Source: Salinicoccus hispanicus (GTDB lineage: Bacteria; Bacillota; Bacilli; Staphylococcales; Salinicoccaceae). From it: DNA of 64,000 nt. Shown here one piece after another: positions 34,211 through 43,123 of this stretch. The stretch's first letter is position 1. Every line of letters begins with the position of its first letter. The translations under genes and the position numbers were made by a program. The notes under the pieces were generated by a model, which was not told the origin of the DNA, did no database searches, and saw only the letters and a program-made list of their open reading frames with translations. The stretch is taken from assembly GCF_009831115.1 (NCBI RefSeq), contig NZ_WUUK01000002.1, positions 310,001 to 374,000 of the forward strand. The letters are read 5' to 3'.

Positions 34211-36235
34211 ATGTCAAAATCAAATATGAAGATGTATAGAGAGAAAAAGCAGTTCAGACCAGAAATCGAAGGCTTGCGTATTGTAGCAGCCCTGCTTGTA
34301 GCGATTTATCATATATGGATGCAAAGGGTATCCGGCGGTGTGGATGTATTCTTCGTAGTATCCGGTTTTCTCATTACCGCTTCCCTTTTATCGAAAGCAG
34401 GGAGAGATGGTACAGTCAATTTCTTCGAATTCATACTGGGACTTGCAAAGCGTCTGCTTCCTGCTGCCTTCACTGTACTGCTTACCGTTGTCATAGCGGG
34501 TTATTTCCTGCTTCCTGAAGTTCAATGGAACCAGACGATAAGAGAAGTATTTGCTTCAATTTTCTATTTTGAGAACTGGCAGCTTGCTTTATCGAATACC
34601 GATTATCTGGACCAGAGCAATGAAAAGAGTCCTGTACAGCACTTTTGGGCCATGAGCATCCAGGGACAGTTCTATATCATCTGGTTCTTTATCATCATAT
34701 CCGCGCTTTGGATCAGTCAGAAGTTTACCAGGGATATTAGAAAAACACTATTCATCATTCTGGCGGTTCTGACGGCAGCATCCTTGAGCTATTCGATCTA
34801 TATTACTGGTTCAAACCAGCCATGGGCCTATTTCGACACTGGAGCGAGAGTATGGGAGTTTGCGCTTGGCGGCATACTGTTCCTAGTCATTACCAGGATC
34901 AGGCTCTCGCCCGGGATAAGCAGTGTAGCGGGCTGGGTCGGTTTCATCGCACTTGTCAGCTGCGGCATTCTGCTTGATGTGGGTGGACAGTTCCCCGGAT
35001 TTATCGCACTCTGGCCCGTACTGGCAGCCGTACTTGTCCTGGCAGCCGGAGAAAATCCGACAAGATTCGGAGTGGAAAAGTTCCTGGGTTCCAGACCCAT
35101 GTTGAAGCTGGGTGGCTACTCATATGGTCTGTATTTATGGCATTGGCCAATACTGGCATTCTATTATGCACTCATGGAAACAAGGAATGTACCGGTCCTC
35201 CATGGCATCCTTATTATTCTGGTATCATTCATGCTATCCTGGGCAGTGACCAATGTGATCGAGAAACCGATCAGAAGCATCAAGGAAAAGAATCGTTATC
35301 CTTCCAAGGCAATTGCTGCATTAGTTATTGTGACGGCCCCCGTTTTCATAGCCAACACAGTTTGGAGCAGTTCGATCAAAGATGATGTGGACGAGAGCAC
35401 GGCAGGGTGGTCGGAGGAGTTTCCAGGAGCGATGGCAGTGGTGAACGGCATGGACATCCCCTATGATGCAAACACCGAATTGCTGCCCAGTCCTGCGAAT
35501 CTGGATATCAATATGGCAATCACCTACGAAGTTGGGTGTCATCATGAAGATGGTTCGGAAGATTTGCCGGTATGCGAATACGGTGAATTGGAAAATCCGG
35601 AATACGAAGTGGTGCTGGTGGGCGGCTCCCATGTTGTCCCTTGGCTGAGCACACTCCAGACCTTCGCAGAAGAAGAAAACATCAAGATATACAACATCAC
35701 CAAAATAAGCTGCCGTTTCAACGGGGAAGGCATTGGAGAGGAGATGTCGGAGTATTGCCCCGAGTGGAACAAGATGGCCAAAGAGAAGGTCATCGAGCTC
35801 CAGCCAGACCTGGTCATCGTGAATACGGATTTAGGGACACCGGCATCTCCAGAAGTCGAGCCTGAGCGGGTTGAACTGTACAGGGAGTTGGAAACCCACG
35901 ATCTTGAAATATTCGGTATCAGGAATAATCCACGTCCCCTGTTCGATATGAGTATGTGTGCAAATCCTCGGAATATAGACCGGGAAGAGTGTTCCGTTGA
36001 CGCCCAGGAGTATGTCCCTCAGCCAAGCAAATGGGAGGGAGTAGAGAACAAACCCTCCAATGTCACTGAATATGATTATTCGGAGTATTTCTGTCCGGAC
36101 GGCAGCTGTCCAGCCATCATCGGAAAGCGGATCGTATACTTTGACGGATTCCATATGTCGAGAAGCTATGCCGAGTCTTTAGGTCCTATCGTCAGGGAGG
36201 ATCTGATGGATGAGTTGAAGGATACAGGACGTTAA
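34211..36235 (+). CDS. OatA-like membrane O-acyltransferase with SGNH domain (copy 2)
   Basis: The 674-residue protein is intact. An acyltransferase-3 domain (EGLRIVAALLVAIYHIWMQ, GVDVFFVVSGFLI, QHFWAMSIQGQFY, YGLYLWHWPILAF) is followed by an outside SGNH domain with VLVGGSHVVPWL and the D-x-x-H motif in YFDGFHMSRSYAES. It has cysteines in the outside part (CPEW, CANPRNIDREEC, CPDGSC) that may form disulfides. The ATG has an AGAGGG site. It is very similar to copy 1 at 22747 and diverges from the broken copy at 31938. It should acylate peptidoglycan or a glycopolymer; the exact acceptor is unknown. Confidence 0.88.
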   Translation: MSKSNMKMYREKKQFRPEIEGLRIVAALLVAIYHIWMQRVSGGVDVFFVVSGFLITASLLSKAGRDGTVNFFEFILGLAKRLLPAAFTVLLTVVIAGYFLLPEVQWNQTIREVFASIFYFENWQLALSNTDYLDQSNEKSPVQHFWAMSIQGQFYIIWFFIIISALWISQKFTRDIRKTLFIILAVLTAASLSYSIYITGSNQPWAYFDTGARVWEFALGGILFLVITRIRLSPGISSVAGWVGFIALVSCGILLDVGGQFPGFIALWPVLAAVLVLAAGENPTRFGVEKFLGSRPMLKLGGYSYGLYLWHWPILAFYYALMETRNVPVLHGILIILVSFMLSWAVTNVIEKPIRSIKEKNRYPSKAIAALVIVTAPVFIANTVWSSSIKDDVDESTAGWSEEFPGAMAVVNGMDIPYDANTELLPSPANLDINMAITYEVGCHHEDGSEDLPVCEYGELENPEYEVVLVGGSHVVPWLSTLQTFAEEENIKIYNITKISCRFNGEGIGEEMSEYCPEWNKMAKEKVIELQPDLVIVNTDLGTPASPEVEPERVELYRELETHDLEIFGIRNNPRPLFDMSMCANPRNIDREECSVDAQEYVPQPSKWEGVENKPSNVTEYDYSEYFCPDGSCPAIIGKRIVYFDGFHMSRSYAESLGPIVREDLMDELKDTGR

Positions 36236-36254
36236 AATTTATTTATCTAACCGA

Positions 36255-36306
36255 GCCCTGAGGAAGTTTTTATGATAAAAAGCTTTCTCAGGGCCTTTCT
36301 TTTTTT
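36255..36306 (+). terminator. Terminator after acyltransferase copy 2
   Basis: GCCCTGAG pairs with CTCAGGGC at the base of a longer A/T-rich hairpin (36255-36294), followed by CTTTCTTTTTTT. Confidence 0.85.
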
Positions 36307-36395
36307 CATTTCCCATTGATGTGACAAGTATATGTCCTCGTTATGTTACAATTCTAGTTGCTTGTATAATATTAAAATACTTTAAAGGTGACTCA

Positions 36396-37574
36396 ATGAA
36401 AATATTACTTATTACACAAAACTTCTACCCCGAAATTGGTTCGGGTGCAAATAGATTCAAGAATCTGTACATACAGCTGTCAAAAAATCATGATGTCACA
36501 GTACTTACCACCCATCCGACATACCCGAATGCCAAAATGTATCAGGACGACAAGTACTGGAATGAACCAAAGATCAATGATTCGAACGATATATTGAGAT
36601 TAAAAATGCGGAGTAATAAGCAGGGGAAGTCCATGGTCTCACGGATGCTCTATTATCTTGAGCTTTCGTATAAGGTCAGGACCTATGTCCGCCAGTACCA
36701 GCATGAGTATGATGTCGTATATGTAACGACACCGAATATATTCATTCCCTGGTCCGCTTTCTTTTTCCAGAAGAAGATCGAATCGACACGTAGAATACTC
36801 GAAGTCCGCGATCTGTGGCCGGACAGTGTCCGGGACATTGAGAAGATCAATATTGATAGGATCTATCCAATCTTAAAGTTCATGGAGAAGCGGATGTACC
36901 AGAAAGCCGATAATATTATCATCAACAACGAAGGGTTTCGCGCACATATTGCCAGGATGGTGCCATTGAAAAAACAATTATTCATACCGAATGGTTTTAC
37001 TGAAGATGAGGTCGATTTCAAGTCCGTACCTGAGGAATTCAAAGTCATCTATACTGGCAATATCGGTTTTGCCCAGAGCTATGAGCAACTGATAGATGTG
37101 GCCCATCTGCTTGAAGAGCGGCAGATCATATTCAATGTAGTCGGTTATGGTGTCAATGCGCATAAATTCAATGACTACATAAAGAAGCATAAATTCAAAT
37201 ATATCCATACGTACAATGAGAAAAGCCGTGAGGAATGTCTCGATATGATCCGTCGCCACAGCGTACAACTTTCTTTGCTGAAAGAAAGTGATGTTTTCCT
37301 GAATGTACTGCCGGGTAAGATTATTGACGGAATTGGTTGTGGGATTCCGGTAGTGACTAATCTCGGAGGCTATACGAACCAGATGATCAACAACTATGAG
37401 GTTGGGTTTGCAAAAGAAAAAGCGACAGCTGAAGAAATTGTGAATGCAATAGCGGGAATCAGAAGCAACGCAGAACGAGAAGAGACATACCGTAGAAACT
37501 CCAAAGTTCTGCTTGATGAGAAGTTTCTCTGGGAGAATAATATAGAGAAGCTTGAACAACTTCTTGTAAAATAG
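36396..37574 (+). CDS. GT4-family glycosyltransferase, WbuB-like
   Basis: The start is the ATG at 36396 (MKILLITQNFYPEIGSGANR), with AAAGGTGA upstream; the earlier in-frame ATG lacks a site. The 392-residue protein has the GT-B fold with the phrase EVRDLWPDSVRDIEKI, characteristic of the WbuB branch (amino-sugar transferases such as L-fucosaminyltransferases), FIPNGFTEDEV at the domain boundary and VLPGKIIDGIGCGIPVV as the donor-binding helix. It is a single gene between terminators. It likely adds an acetamido sugar to a lipid-linked saccharide; the exact sugar is uncertain. Confidence 0.85.
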   Translation: MKILLITQNFYPEIGSGANRFKNLYIQLSKNHDVTVLTTHPTYPNAKMYQDDKYWNEPKINDSNDILRLKMRSNKQGKSMVSRMLYYLELSYKVRTYVRQYQHEYDVVYVTTPNIFIPWSAFFFQKKIESTRRILEVRDLWPDSVRDIEKINIDRIYPILKFMEKRMYQKADNIIINNEGFRAHIARMVPLKKQLFIPNGFTEDEVDFKSVPEEFKVIYTGNIGFAQSYEQLIDVAHLLEERQIIFNVVGYGVNAHKFNDYIKKHKFKYIHTYNEKSREECLDMIRRHSVQLSLLKESDVFLNVLPGKIIDGIGCGIPVVTNLGGYTNQMINNYEVGFAKEKATAEEIVNAIAGIRSNAEREETYRRNSKVLLDEKFLWENNIEKLEQLLVK

Positions 37575-37584
37575 TAGTAGTACT

Positions 37585-37624
37585 AAAACAGAGGGCATTG
37601 GTAATTTCCAACGCCCTCTGTTTT
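37585..37624. terminator. Bidirectional terminator
   Basis: A 17-base stem (AAAACAGAGGGC arm and its complement, one mismatch) with a TAATTT loop lies between the GT4 gene and the convergent three-gene operon. Confidence 0.88.
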
Positions 37625-37648
37625 ATGTTTTAAACTATTTCTTTTGAT

Positions 37649-37996
37649 TTAGTTAAGCCCATTTCTAATCTCAGTTATTCTATCGCCACTGTCCAATTGG
37701 TCTAGTATATCATTGGAATGTTCTTGGATAGTTCTGGATAAGATAGTAATGAGAATTTCGTTTAGAAAAACTACAATCAAGGATCCGAAACCGGCTACAT
37801 AATAAGCAGTGGCTCTGGTTGTGTTGATAATGTAGTTATATGCGTCACCACCAACATAAGCATTTCTACTGGTCCCATAATACGATTCACTTTGTTCATA
37901 AACAAACAGATGATAAGTACCCATTCCAATAGCTGCAATAAATAATATCAAAAAAAAGTATCTTACGATTTTTAAAAAATATATTTGTTCTTTCAT
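37649..37996 (-). CDS. Small membrane protein of unknown function
   Basis: The 115-residue protein has two membrane segments (about 10-32, and 65-87 with AYYVAGFGSLIVVFLNEIL) separated by a polar tyrosine-rich loop, and a charged C-terminus. I do not recognise a family. The ribosome site AAAAGGAGA is strong. It is the last gene of an AT-rich three-gene operon, 16 bases after its neighbour. It could be a membrane partner of the two anchored proteins encoded upstream. Confidence 0.6.
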   Translation of the reverse strand: MKEQIYFLKIVRYFFLILFIAAIGMGTYHLFVYEQSESYYGTSRNAYVGGDAYNYIINTTRATAYYVAGFGSLIVVFLNEILITILSRTIQEHSNDILDQLDSGDRITEIRNGLN

Positions 37997-38012
37997 AACA
38001 GTCTCCTTTTCA

Positions 38013-38588
38013 TCAATTCATCGAATGAGTGGCTAGTTCCATCTTATCTATACTCGTATTAAGTTGCAGGGTATTATTTGATGTTCTTGCTTCTTCAGCG
38101 TCAGTGAGTGCCTCTAAATATTCTTCATAGCTTTCAGTATGGTACCTATGCTCATACTCCATCCTATATGGAATGTGATCAGCAATAAGCTCTATATACA
38201 TGGAGTGGTTATCTTTTAAAGTTTCTACCAATAAAGGGTAGTCCATAGCACTATAATTTAAAAAATAGTATTGATTATCTTCGCTATGTAGGGATGATTG
38301 ATAAAAATCAAATGCGACATCTGCAGATTCAGATACTGTTCTTTTTAGTTCAAGTATCTTATCTTCTTTCCTATTTCGTAATGTAGTACTGCTGAGAAGT
38401 TCATTTGTACTATTTAATTCCTCCAAAGCATTATAGTAATTCTTCCTTAAGTCTATATCGTTATAAGCGATTTGCAATTGAGATTGATGCTTCTCAATTG
38501 TTCCAGGTTGGGTTTGGTAAGCAATCACAATCAATATAACTAAGAGTAAAGATATGATTAGTGTTAAATTTATCGCTTTTTTGGTCAT
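38013..38588 (-). CDS. Membrane-anchored extracytoplasmic protein of unknown function
   Basis: The 191-residue protein starts MTKKAINLTLIISLLLVILIVIAYQ, an uncleaved signal anchor (residues 7-26), and then a helical, charged outside domain rich in E, N, S and Y. There is no lipobox and no recognised motif. An AAAGGA site precedes the ATG. It is the middle gene of the AT-rich operon, 15 bases after the first gene. Codon use is more AT-rich than in flanking genes, which suggests acquisition from elsewhere. Confidence 0.6.
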   Translation of the reverse strand: MTKKAINLTLIISLLLVILIVIAYQTQPGTIEKHQSQLQIAYNDIDLRKNYYNALEELNSTNELLSSTTLRNRKEDKILELKRTVSESADVAFDFYQSSLHSEDNQYYFLNYSAMDYPLLVETLKDNHSMYIELIADHIPYRMEYEHRYHTESYEEYLEALTDAEEARTSNNTLQLNTSIDKMELATHSMN

Positions 38589-38603
38589 GATTATTCCTTT
38601 CTT

Positions 38604-39500
38604 CTAATCAACAGGTAGATTTTCCAACTCTGTATAGCTCGATATATATATTTGATCATCTTTCTTTACGATCTCATACATTACATAGACCTCATAAACA
38701 CCATTTGAATTGTCATGTGAATATTCTCGGTATACGTAAGCATTTGCTGAAGTGTCAGACACCTGTTCTACGTTATCTACTAGGACAGAATATGTCATAT
38801 GATCTGAAAAATATCCACTTTCAAAATTTGAAAGAACAGTATTATATGCTTGCGACCTTTGTTGTATGTAATCTAACGCAATATCATCAATACCATTATA
38901 GTAATTTGGGAGATCAAATAAATAATTTGTGATAAAGGTCTCAGTCTCTTGTAAATTGATAGATAGGTCAAAATCTGCTGTATTATCATTTTCTTTGCTA
39001 TCTAGAACTTCAAAAGAATATTTGACAGCGCACTCCAAGCATCCACTGCCTGGTGCTTGAGGTAATATATTTTCAGCCACTAGACTCTTATAAGCTTCGA
39101 ATTGTTGGTTCATTGGCACATTTTCGCACTCAGTCAATTGAGACATGATGCATTGCTCAGCATCCGAATAATTACTATCTGTGATTTCTTGAGGAGTTTC
39201 TTCAATTGATAATTCATCGTTAATAGAGTTTTCTACTGTGTTTTTCGATACAGTATTCTCATTCGCACTTACCGGTGCTTCTTCATCATAGTCTGAAGGA
39301 TAGAAATCTGTATTAGTAATCTCAGACTCTCTATTTTCTAGAGCTTCAGCAGTCATTGAAATTGACTTGTCTAATTCCTCTTTTTCATCATTTAGATCAC
39401 TAACGGATTGGTTGATTTTAGAAACTTCTGTATAAGTGTTAAAAAGAACATAAGCCAGTATAAAAGATAAAACAATAGGTATAACATATAAAGTTTTCAA
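38604..39500 (-). CDS. Membrane-anchored protein with possible TcaA-like NTF2 C-terminal domain
   Basis: The start is a TTG at 39500 (read MKTLYVIPIVLSFILAYVLF) with GAGGG upstream. The 298-residue protein has an N-terminal anchor (residues 5-20), a coiled coil (INQSVSDLNDEKEELDKSI), an acidic linker, a segment with cysteines (AEQCIMSQLTEC, SGCLECAV) and a C-terminal domain (about 190-295). That domain includes TFITNYLFDLPNYYNGID, FESGYFSDHMTYSVLVDNVEQVSD and VYEVYVMYEIVKKDDQIYI, which is like the NTF2-type domain at the end of staphylococcal TcaA/YvbJ proteins. First gene of the AT-rich operon. Function unknown; a link to cell-wall stress is only a guess. Confidence 0.55.
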   Translation of the reverse strand: MKTLYVIPIVLSFILAYVLFNTYTEVSKINQSVSDLNDEKEELDKSISMTAEALENRESEITNTDFYPSDYDEEAPVSANENTVSKNTVENSINDELSIEETPQEITDSNYSDAEQCIMSQLTECENVPMNQQFEAYKSLVAENILPQAPGSGCLECAVKYSFEVLDSKENDNTADFDLSINLQETETFITNYLFDLPNYYNGIDDIALDYIQQRSQAYNTVLSNFESGYFSDHMTYSVLVDNVEQVSDTSANAYVYREYSHDNSNGVYEVYVMYEIVKKDDQIYISSYTELENLPVD

Positions 39501-39640
39501 AATTATCCCTCATAACCGATTAATTTATATTTATTGTAAGTTACAGTATGGATTTAATCAATATGTAAAAAAATGTGAAGGTATCATTAGTTAATAATAT
39601 AAATGGATTCTTTATTAACATGTTTTTTTAGCATAGAAAA

Positions 39641-39686
39641 ACTTCCTTCAAAGTTATCACTGTTAAGTGTCTATTTTGAAGGAAGT
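39641..39686 (-). terminator. Terminator of the GT4 gene at 39730
   Basis: A 12-base stem (ACTTCCTTCAAA with TTTGAAGGAAGT) is followed on the minus strand by TTTTCTATG. It lies 44 bases after the stop codon. Confidence 0.75.
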
Positions 39687-39729
39687 ATATCCAATCAGGT
39701 ACTTTGCAACTTGTTATATAGACTGTAGA

Positions 39730-40836
39730 CTATTCCACAGCGGCTTTTCTCAACGCATCTTCCTGCAGTACGATTCTGTATATATTGAAGAGGTTTCTAT
39801 TGATCGCTTCTGCATCGAAGAACTGTGAAGCGATCTTGTATGAAAACTCACCTACAGACCTGATTCTCTCCGGATAATCAAATAGATAATCGAGATCACT
39901 TTCTATACTGCCAACTTGATAATTCTTAAACTTGTAGCCTGCACCACCGAAGTTGTTATGTACACCCGATTGCCAGTTATCGTGATTGATCAATCCAATG
40001 TAATTTTTACTGCCGACTGCGATTACGGGTTTGCCGCACGCCATTCCTTCTATGGCAGATCTGCCAGGCGCGATGATGATATCGCAATCGAGATATGCTT
40101 TTTTCAGCTGCTTATCCACCAGCCATCCTTTGAACTCGACCTGATGCTGGCTGTTCTGCAGAAACTGCTTGCATAAGTTTATGAAATCATCCTTGAATGT
40201 ACCATCACCGACGATATGAATATTCAATTTCATATTCTTCTTATGCCCGATGTGATTGACCGCCAGAAGCATGATATCAATGATGAACTGTTTATCCTGA
40301 TCAAAACGGGTGATCAACCCAATGTTCAGTTCACTTGAGGATCTATTGTAGAATTTTGGCCTTTTGAAAAGTTTTCTATCGTATCCATTAGGCATGACAT
40401 AATATTTTTCATGATGTTTTTTAACTTTGCTCTGCAGGTTTGCTTTGATGCCTTCTGATACTGTTATAACTGCGTTCAGTTGATCAATATGCTTTCTCAA
40501 TTCATCATGCCACATCCCATGATAGGTCTCGATTATAGGAACATTGTGCTTTCTGCCGTACATTAGAGCGGAATGTTTCGAAGGGCCTGGATGGAAATGG
40601 ATCAGATCAAAATAGACATCTGTATCTTCTATAAGCGCTACAGTATCCTCCGGACTCGAAAAATCTGTAGGTATCGTATTAATCCCCTGGCTTTCCATTC
40701 GCTTCTGTAGCAGCCCGGGTTTCAGTACAACATGGACTTCACACTTCTGCTTTTTCATATACAGTGCAGAGGCAAATACGTTTTCATGCAGACCACCCAT
40801 CGGTGCGTTGAAATAGACTATGTATAACAGTTTCAT
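39730..40836 (-). CDS. GT4-family glycosyltransferase
   Basis: The start is the ATG at 40836 (MKLLYIVYFNAPMGGLHENVFASAL), with the strong site GGAGGATG; upstream in-frame starts lack one. The 368-residue GT-B protein has IHFHPGPSKHSALMYGR and ETYHGMWHDELRKHI in the acceptor domain, VMPNGYDRKLFKRP at the hinge and IIAPGRSAIEGMACGKPVIAVG as the donor-binding E-x7-E-like motif. It has a terminator behind it and lies divergent to the polymerase-like gene at 41139. It is probably part of surface-polysaccharide assembly; substrates unknown. Confidence 0.85.
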   Translation of the reverse strand: MKLLYIVYFNAPMGGLHENVFASALYMKKQKCEVHVVLKPGLLQKRMESQGINTIPTDFSSPEDTVALIEDTDVYFDLIHFHPGPSKHSALMYGRKHNVPIIETYHGMWHDELRKHIDQLNAVITVSEGIKANLQSKVKKHHEKYYVMPNGYDRKLFKRPKFYNRSSSELNIGLITRFDQDKQFIIDIMLLAVNHIGHKKNMKLNIHIVGDGTFKDDFINLCKQFLQNSQHQVEFKGWLVDKQLKKAYLDCDIIIAPGRSAIEGMACGKPVIAVGSKNYIGLINHDNWQSGVHNNFGGAGYKFKNYQVGSIESDLDYLFDYPERIRSVGEFSYKIASQFFDAEAINRNLFNIYRIVLQEDALRKAAVE

Positions 40837-41085
40837 AACATCCTCCATCAATGATTGTTAGGATATCAATCTGAATCATTATTACCATTAAACTATAAAT
40901 TCAGAAATGAATAAAGGATTTCCATTAAAAATTATGGAAATTGATGGAAACATTCTATCAGGATAGTTATACTGCTATTTTAATTTTATCTTAAACTGAT
41001 CTGAGATGTTCTGTAATATATCAGTGGCATCATGGGTATGAGAGAAGTTAATAATAAATTGGTCTTTTGTCTTTTCAGATACTTT

Positions 41086-41091
41086 TATAAT
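41086..41091 (+). promoter_or_regulatory. Possible -10 element of the polymerase-like gene
   Basis: A perfect TATAAT lies 47 bases before the ATG at 41139, without a good -35. The 300-base divergent region (40837-41138) is AT-rich and otherwise holds nothing I can name. Confidence 0.4.
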
Positions 41092-41138
41092 CGTTTCATG
41101 CTAAAATGACGTATCAGAAGAATGGGAGAGGTTCAGTT

Positions 41139-42278
41139 ATGGCAAGAATCGACATGCATCGTTCATACTTCACTTACGAAGCACTCTTATTCATCGCGAT
41201 TTTTACGCTGCTGTTCATTACGACAAATGTCGTCATGATCGACTATCGTGGTATACAAAGTATGGTGTCTTCACAGGATCCATTCATGATTCTGATACTG
41301 GGCGCAATTCTTGCCTATCTCTACAAAAACTCCACATTTTCATGGACACCGCTGAGAAAAGCTTTCCTCACTCTGTGGGGACTCTATATCGCCTTCGTAT
41401 TTTTGAGTATGTTCATCGCCGACCATTTCGTCTTCACTGAAGTTTTGATACTGCTGATGGTGACAGTCATCCTCTTCTATAAAATACCGAAGCAGCTGAT
41501 CATATACCTGGTGCTCGCTGCACTGATCAGTCTGCCGTCTCTGCTTATCGTCGACTACACGCTCAATGAATCAGGGTCAACATTGGTAATGGTGGTCACT
41601 GCGGGTTTCCTGATTGTACCACGAACGAATCGGGCCATGATTCTTTATATGCTACCGTCCTTTCTGCTGCTCAGCCTGATTACGACAAGCCGGACAGCAA
41701 TGGGGACGTTTCTGTTGCTTGCAGCTTTCCAGCTTGCCTGGATCAACCTGTACCATACACCAAAGAGGCAGAAAAAATACTTCCTTGGCGCAGCAATCGG
41801 TGCTGCAGTTGCAAGTTTAATTCTATTTGCAGGACGCATCTATCAGTTCTTCATCGGATCAAGCCTTAGTCTCAACGATGGTTCATTCAGCTGGAATGCT
41901 TTAACGTCTATACGCTATGAACTATGGGCGACGGTCTGGCATAATAAACGGTGGTTTGGAGAAGGGCACAGTTACTTCAATTTTTCGGACTTTCCACATG
42001 CGCACAATATTCTGTTTGATACACTTGGACGCTACGGCATCATTGCGGTAATTCTGTTCATCCTGGTGCTCGGTGCCATATGGCTCTTGTCCATTACGAA
42101 ATATACGCTGAGCATCTCCCTGTTCATGACGGCCTATCTATTGATCGGCATGTTCGAATACAACTATCTGTTCATGTTCGTCTACTTTTCACCAATTGTC
42201 CTGTTCTTCGTCCTGACGGCCTACATGTTGACGTTGAGGGAAGCACATATGAATACGATAGACATAAAGAAGCGCTGA
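41139..42278 (+). CDS. O-antigen ligase/polymerase-like membrane protein (Wzy/WaaL type)
   Basis: The start is the ATG at 41139 (MARIDMHRSYF), with GGGAGAGG upstream. The 379-residue protein has about ten membrane segments and one larger loop (about 245-300) with SLNDGSFSWNALTSIRYELWATVW, GEGHSYFNF and FPHAHNILFDTLGRYG. These fit the Wzy_C motif of O-antigen ligases and polymerases, where the H-x-x-N region is catalytic. Such proteins join oligosaccharide repeat units on lipid carriers outside the membrane. No flippase of the Wzx type is adjacent. It ends inside a terminator shared with tagA. Confidence 0.8.
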   Translation: MARIDMHRSYFTYEALLFIAIFTLLFITTNVVMIDYRGIQSMVSSQDPFMILILGAILAYLYKNSTFSWTPLRKAFLTLWGLYIAFVFLSMFIADHFVFTEVLILLMVTVILFYKIPKQLIIYLVLAALISLPSLLIVDYTLNESGSTLVMVVTAGFLIVPRTNRAMILYMLPSFLLLSLITTSRTAMGTFLLLAAFQLAWINLYHTPKRQKKYFLGAAIGAAVASLILFAGRIYQFFIGSSLSLNDGSFSWNALTSIRYELWATVWHNKRWFGEGHSYFNFSDFPHAHNILFDTLGRYGIIAVILFILVLGAIWLLSITKYTLSISLFMTAYLLIGMFEYNYLFMFVYFSPIVLFFVLTAYMLTLREAHMNTIDIKKR

Positions 42279-42298
42279 GAAATTATTCTCAGCGCTTC
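42269..42298. terminator. Bidirectional terminator overlapping both stop codons
   Basis: A 13-base stem (GAAGCGCTGAGAA and complement) with a short loop spans the stop codons of the polymerase-like gene (42278) and of tagA (42289). Confidence 0.85.
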
Positions 42299-43074
42299 TT
42301 GCGTGATCTGCTTTTATTGTAGCCGATGACTTTGCCGATCTTGTGGATGATCGGGACATGCAGCAGCATGAACTGGCCGGCTTTTACGACACGTATGATG
42401 CGTTTCGGCTGTCTGATCAGTCGGTACAGCCATTCGAGCTGGAATCGGATCCAGATGGATGGTGCACGCTTTGCCGTGCCTGACAGAACATCAAAACTGC
42501 CCCCGACGCCCATGAATACCCCTTTGTCGAACCGGTCGATGTGATCTCTGATCCAGCCTTCCTGTTTCATCATGCCAAGTGCGACAAGGATGATATCAGG
42601 CTTCGCCTCGACGACGGTTCTGACGAATGCTTCATCGTAGAGATCTGCGTAGCCGTGTGATCTGCCTGCGACGATCAATCCTGGATACTTCTCCCGTGCT
42701 TTTTCGACCGCTTTTTTATTTGAAGCTTCCTGTGCACCGATGAAGAATACACTATAGCCGTTCTCTGCAGCATGGGCGAGCAGGTGGTGCATGACATCGA
42801 CACCGCATATCCGTTCATCAATCGGTGTGCCTTGCATCTTGGCCGCATTGATGATGCCGATGCCGTCCGGCAGTACATGGTCGGCAGACTGGACGGTCTC
42901 CTTGAATCGGGCATTGTGCCGTGTGGCCATGACAATCTCCGGGTTGGCAGTGACGATGAAGCACTTCTGTGCCTGTGTCAGACATGGATGGATGGTTTCA
43001 TTGAGAAATACATCCATGGTTGTATTCGTAAAATCGATGTCCATAACTGGGACGCTCCTAAATTGTTCTGTCAT
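42289..43074 (-). CDS. tagA: N-acetylmannosaminyltransferase TagA (WecG/TagA family)
   Basis: The start is the ATG at 43074 (MTEQFRSVPVMDIDF), with GAGGGGAT upstream. The 261-residue protein is a GT26 enzyme: TANPEIVMATRHN, DHVLPDGIGIINAAKM, RICGVDVMHHLL, FFIGAQEASNKKAVE and VGGSFDVLSGTAKRAP. TagA adds ManNAc from UDP-ManNAc to undecaprenyl-PP-GlcNAc, the first committed step of WTA synthesis after TagO. It works on the inner membrane face and needs its basic C-terminal tail (RIIRVVKAGQFM, YNKSRSRKKR) for membrane contact. It is the last gene of the minus-strand operon after tagG and tagH. Confidence 0.92.
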   Translation of the reverse strand: MTEQFRSVPVMDIDFTNTTMDVFLNETIHPCLTQAQKCFIVTANPEIVMATRHNARFKETVQSADHVLPDGIGIINAAKMQGTPIDERICGVDVMHHLLAHAAENGYSVFFIGAQEASNKKAVEKAREKYPGLIVAGRSHGYADLYDEAFVRTVVEAKPDIILVALGMMKQEGWIRDHIDRFDKGVFMGVGGSFDVLSGTAKRAPSIWIRFQLEWLYRLIRQPKRIIRVVKAGQFMLLHVPIIHKIGKVIGYNKSRSRKKR

Positions 43075-43123
43075 ACGATCCCCTCTGTTCATAGGAAAAT
43101 ACCGGCCAGAAACCGATTATCCT

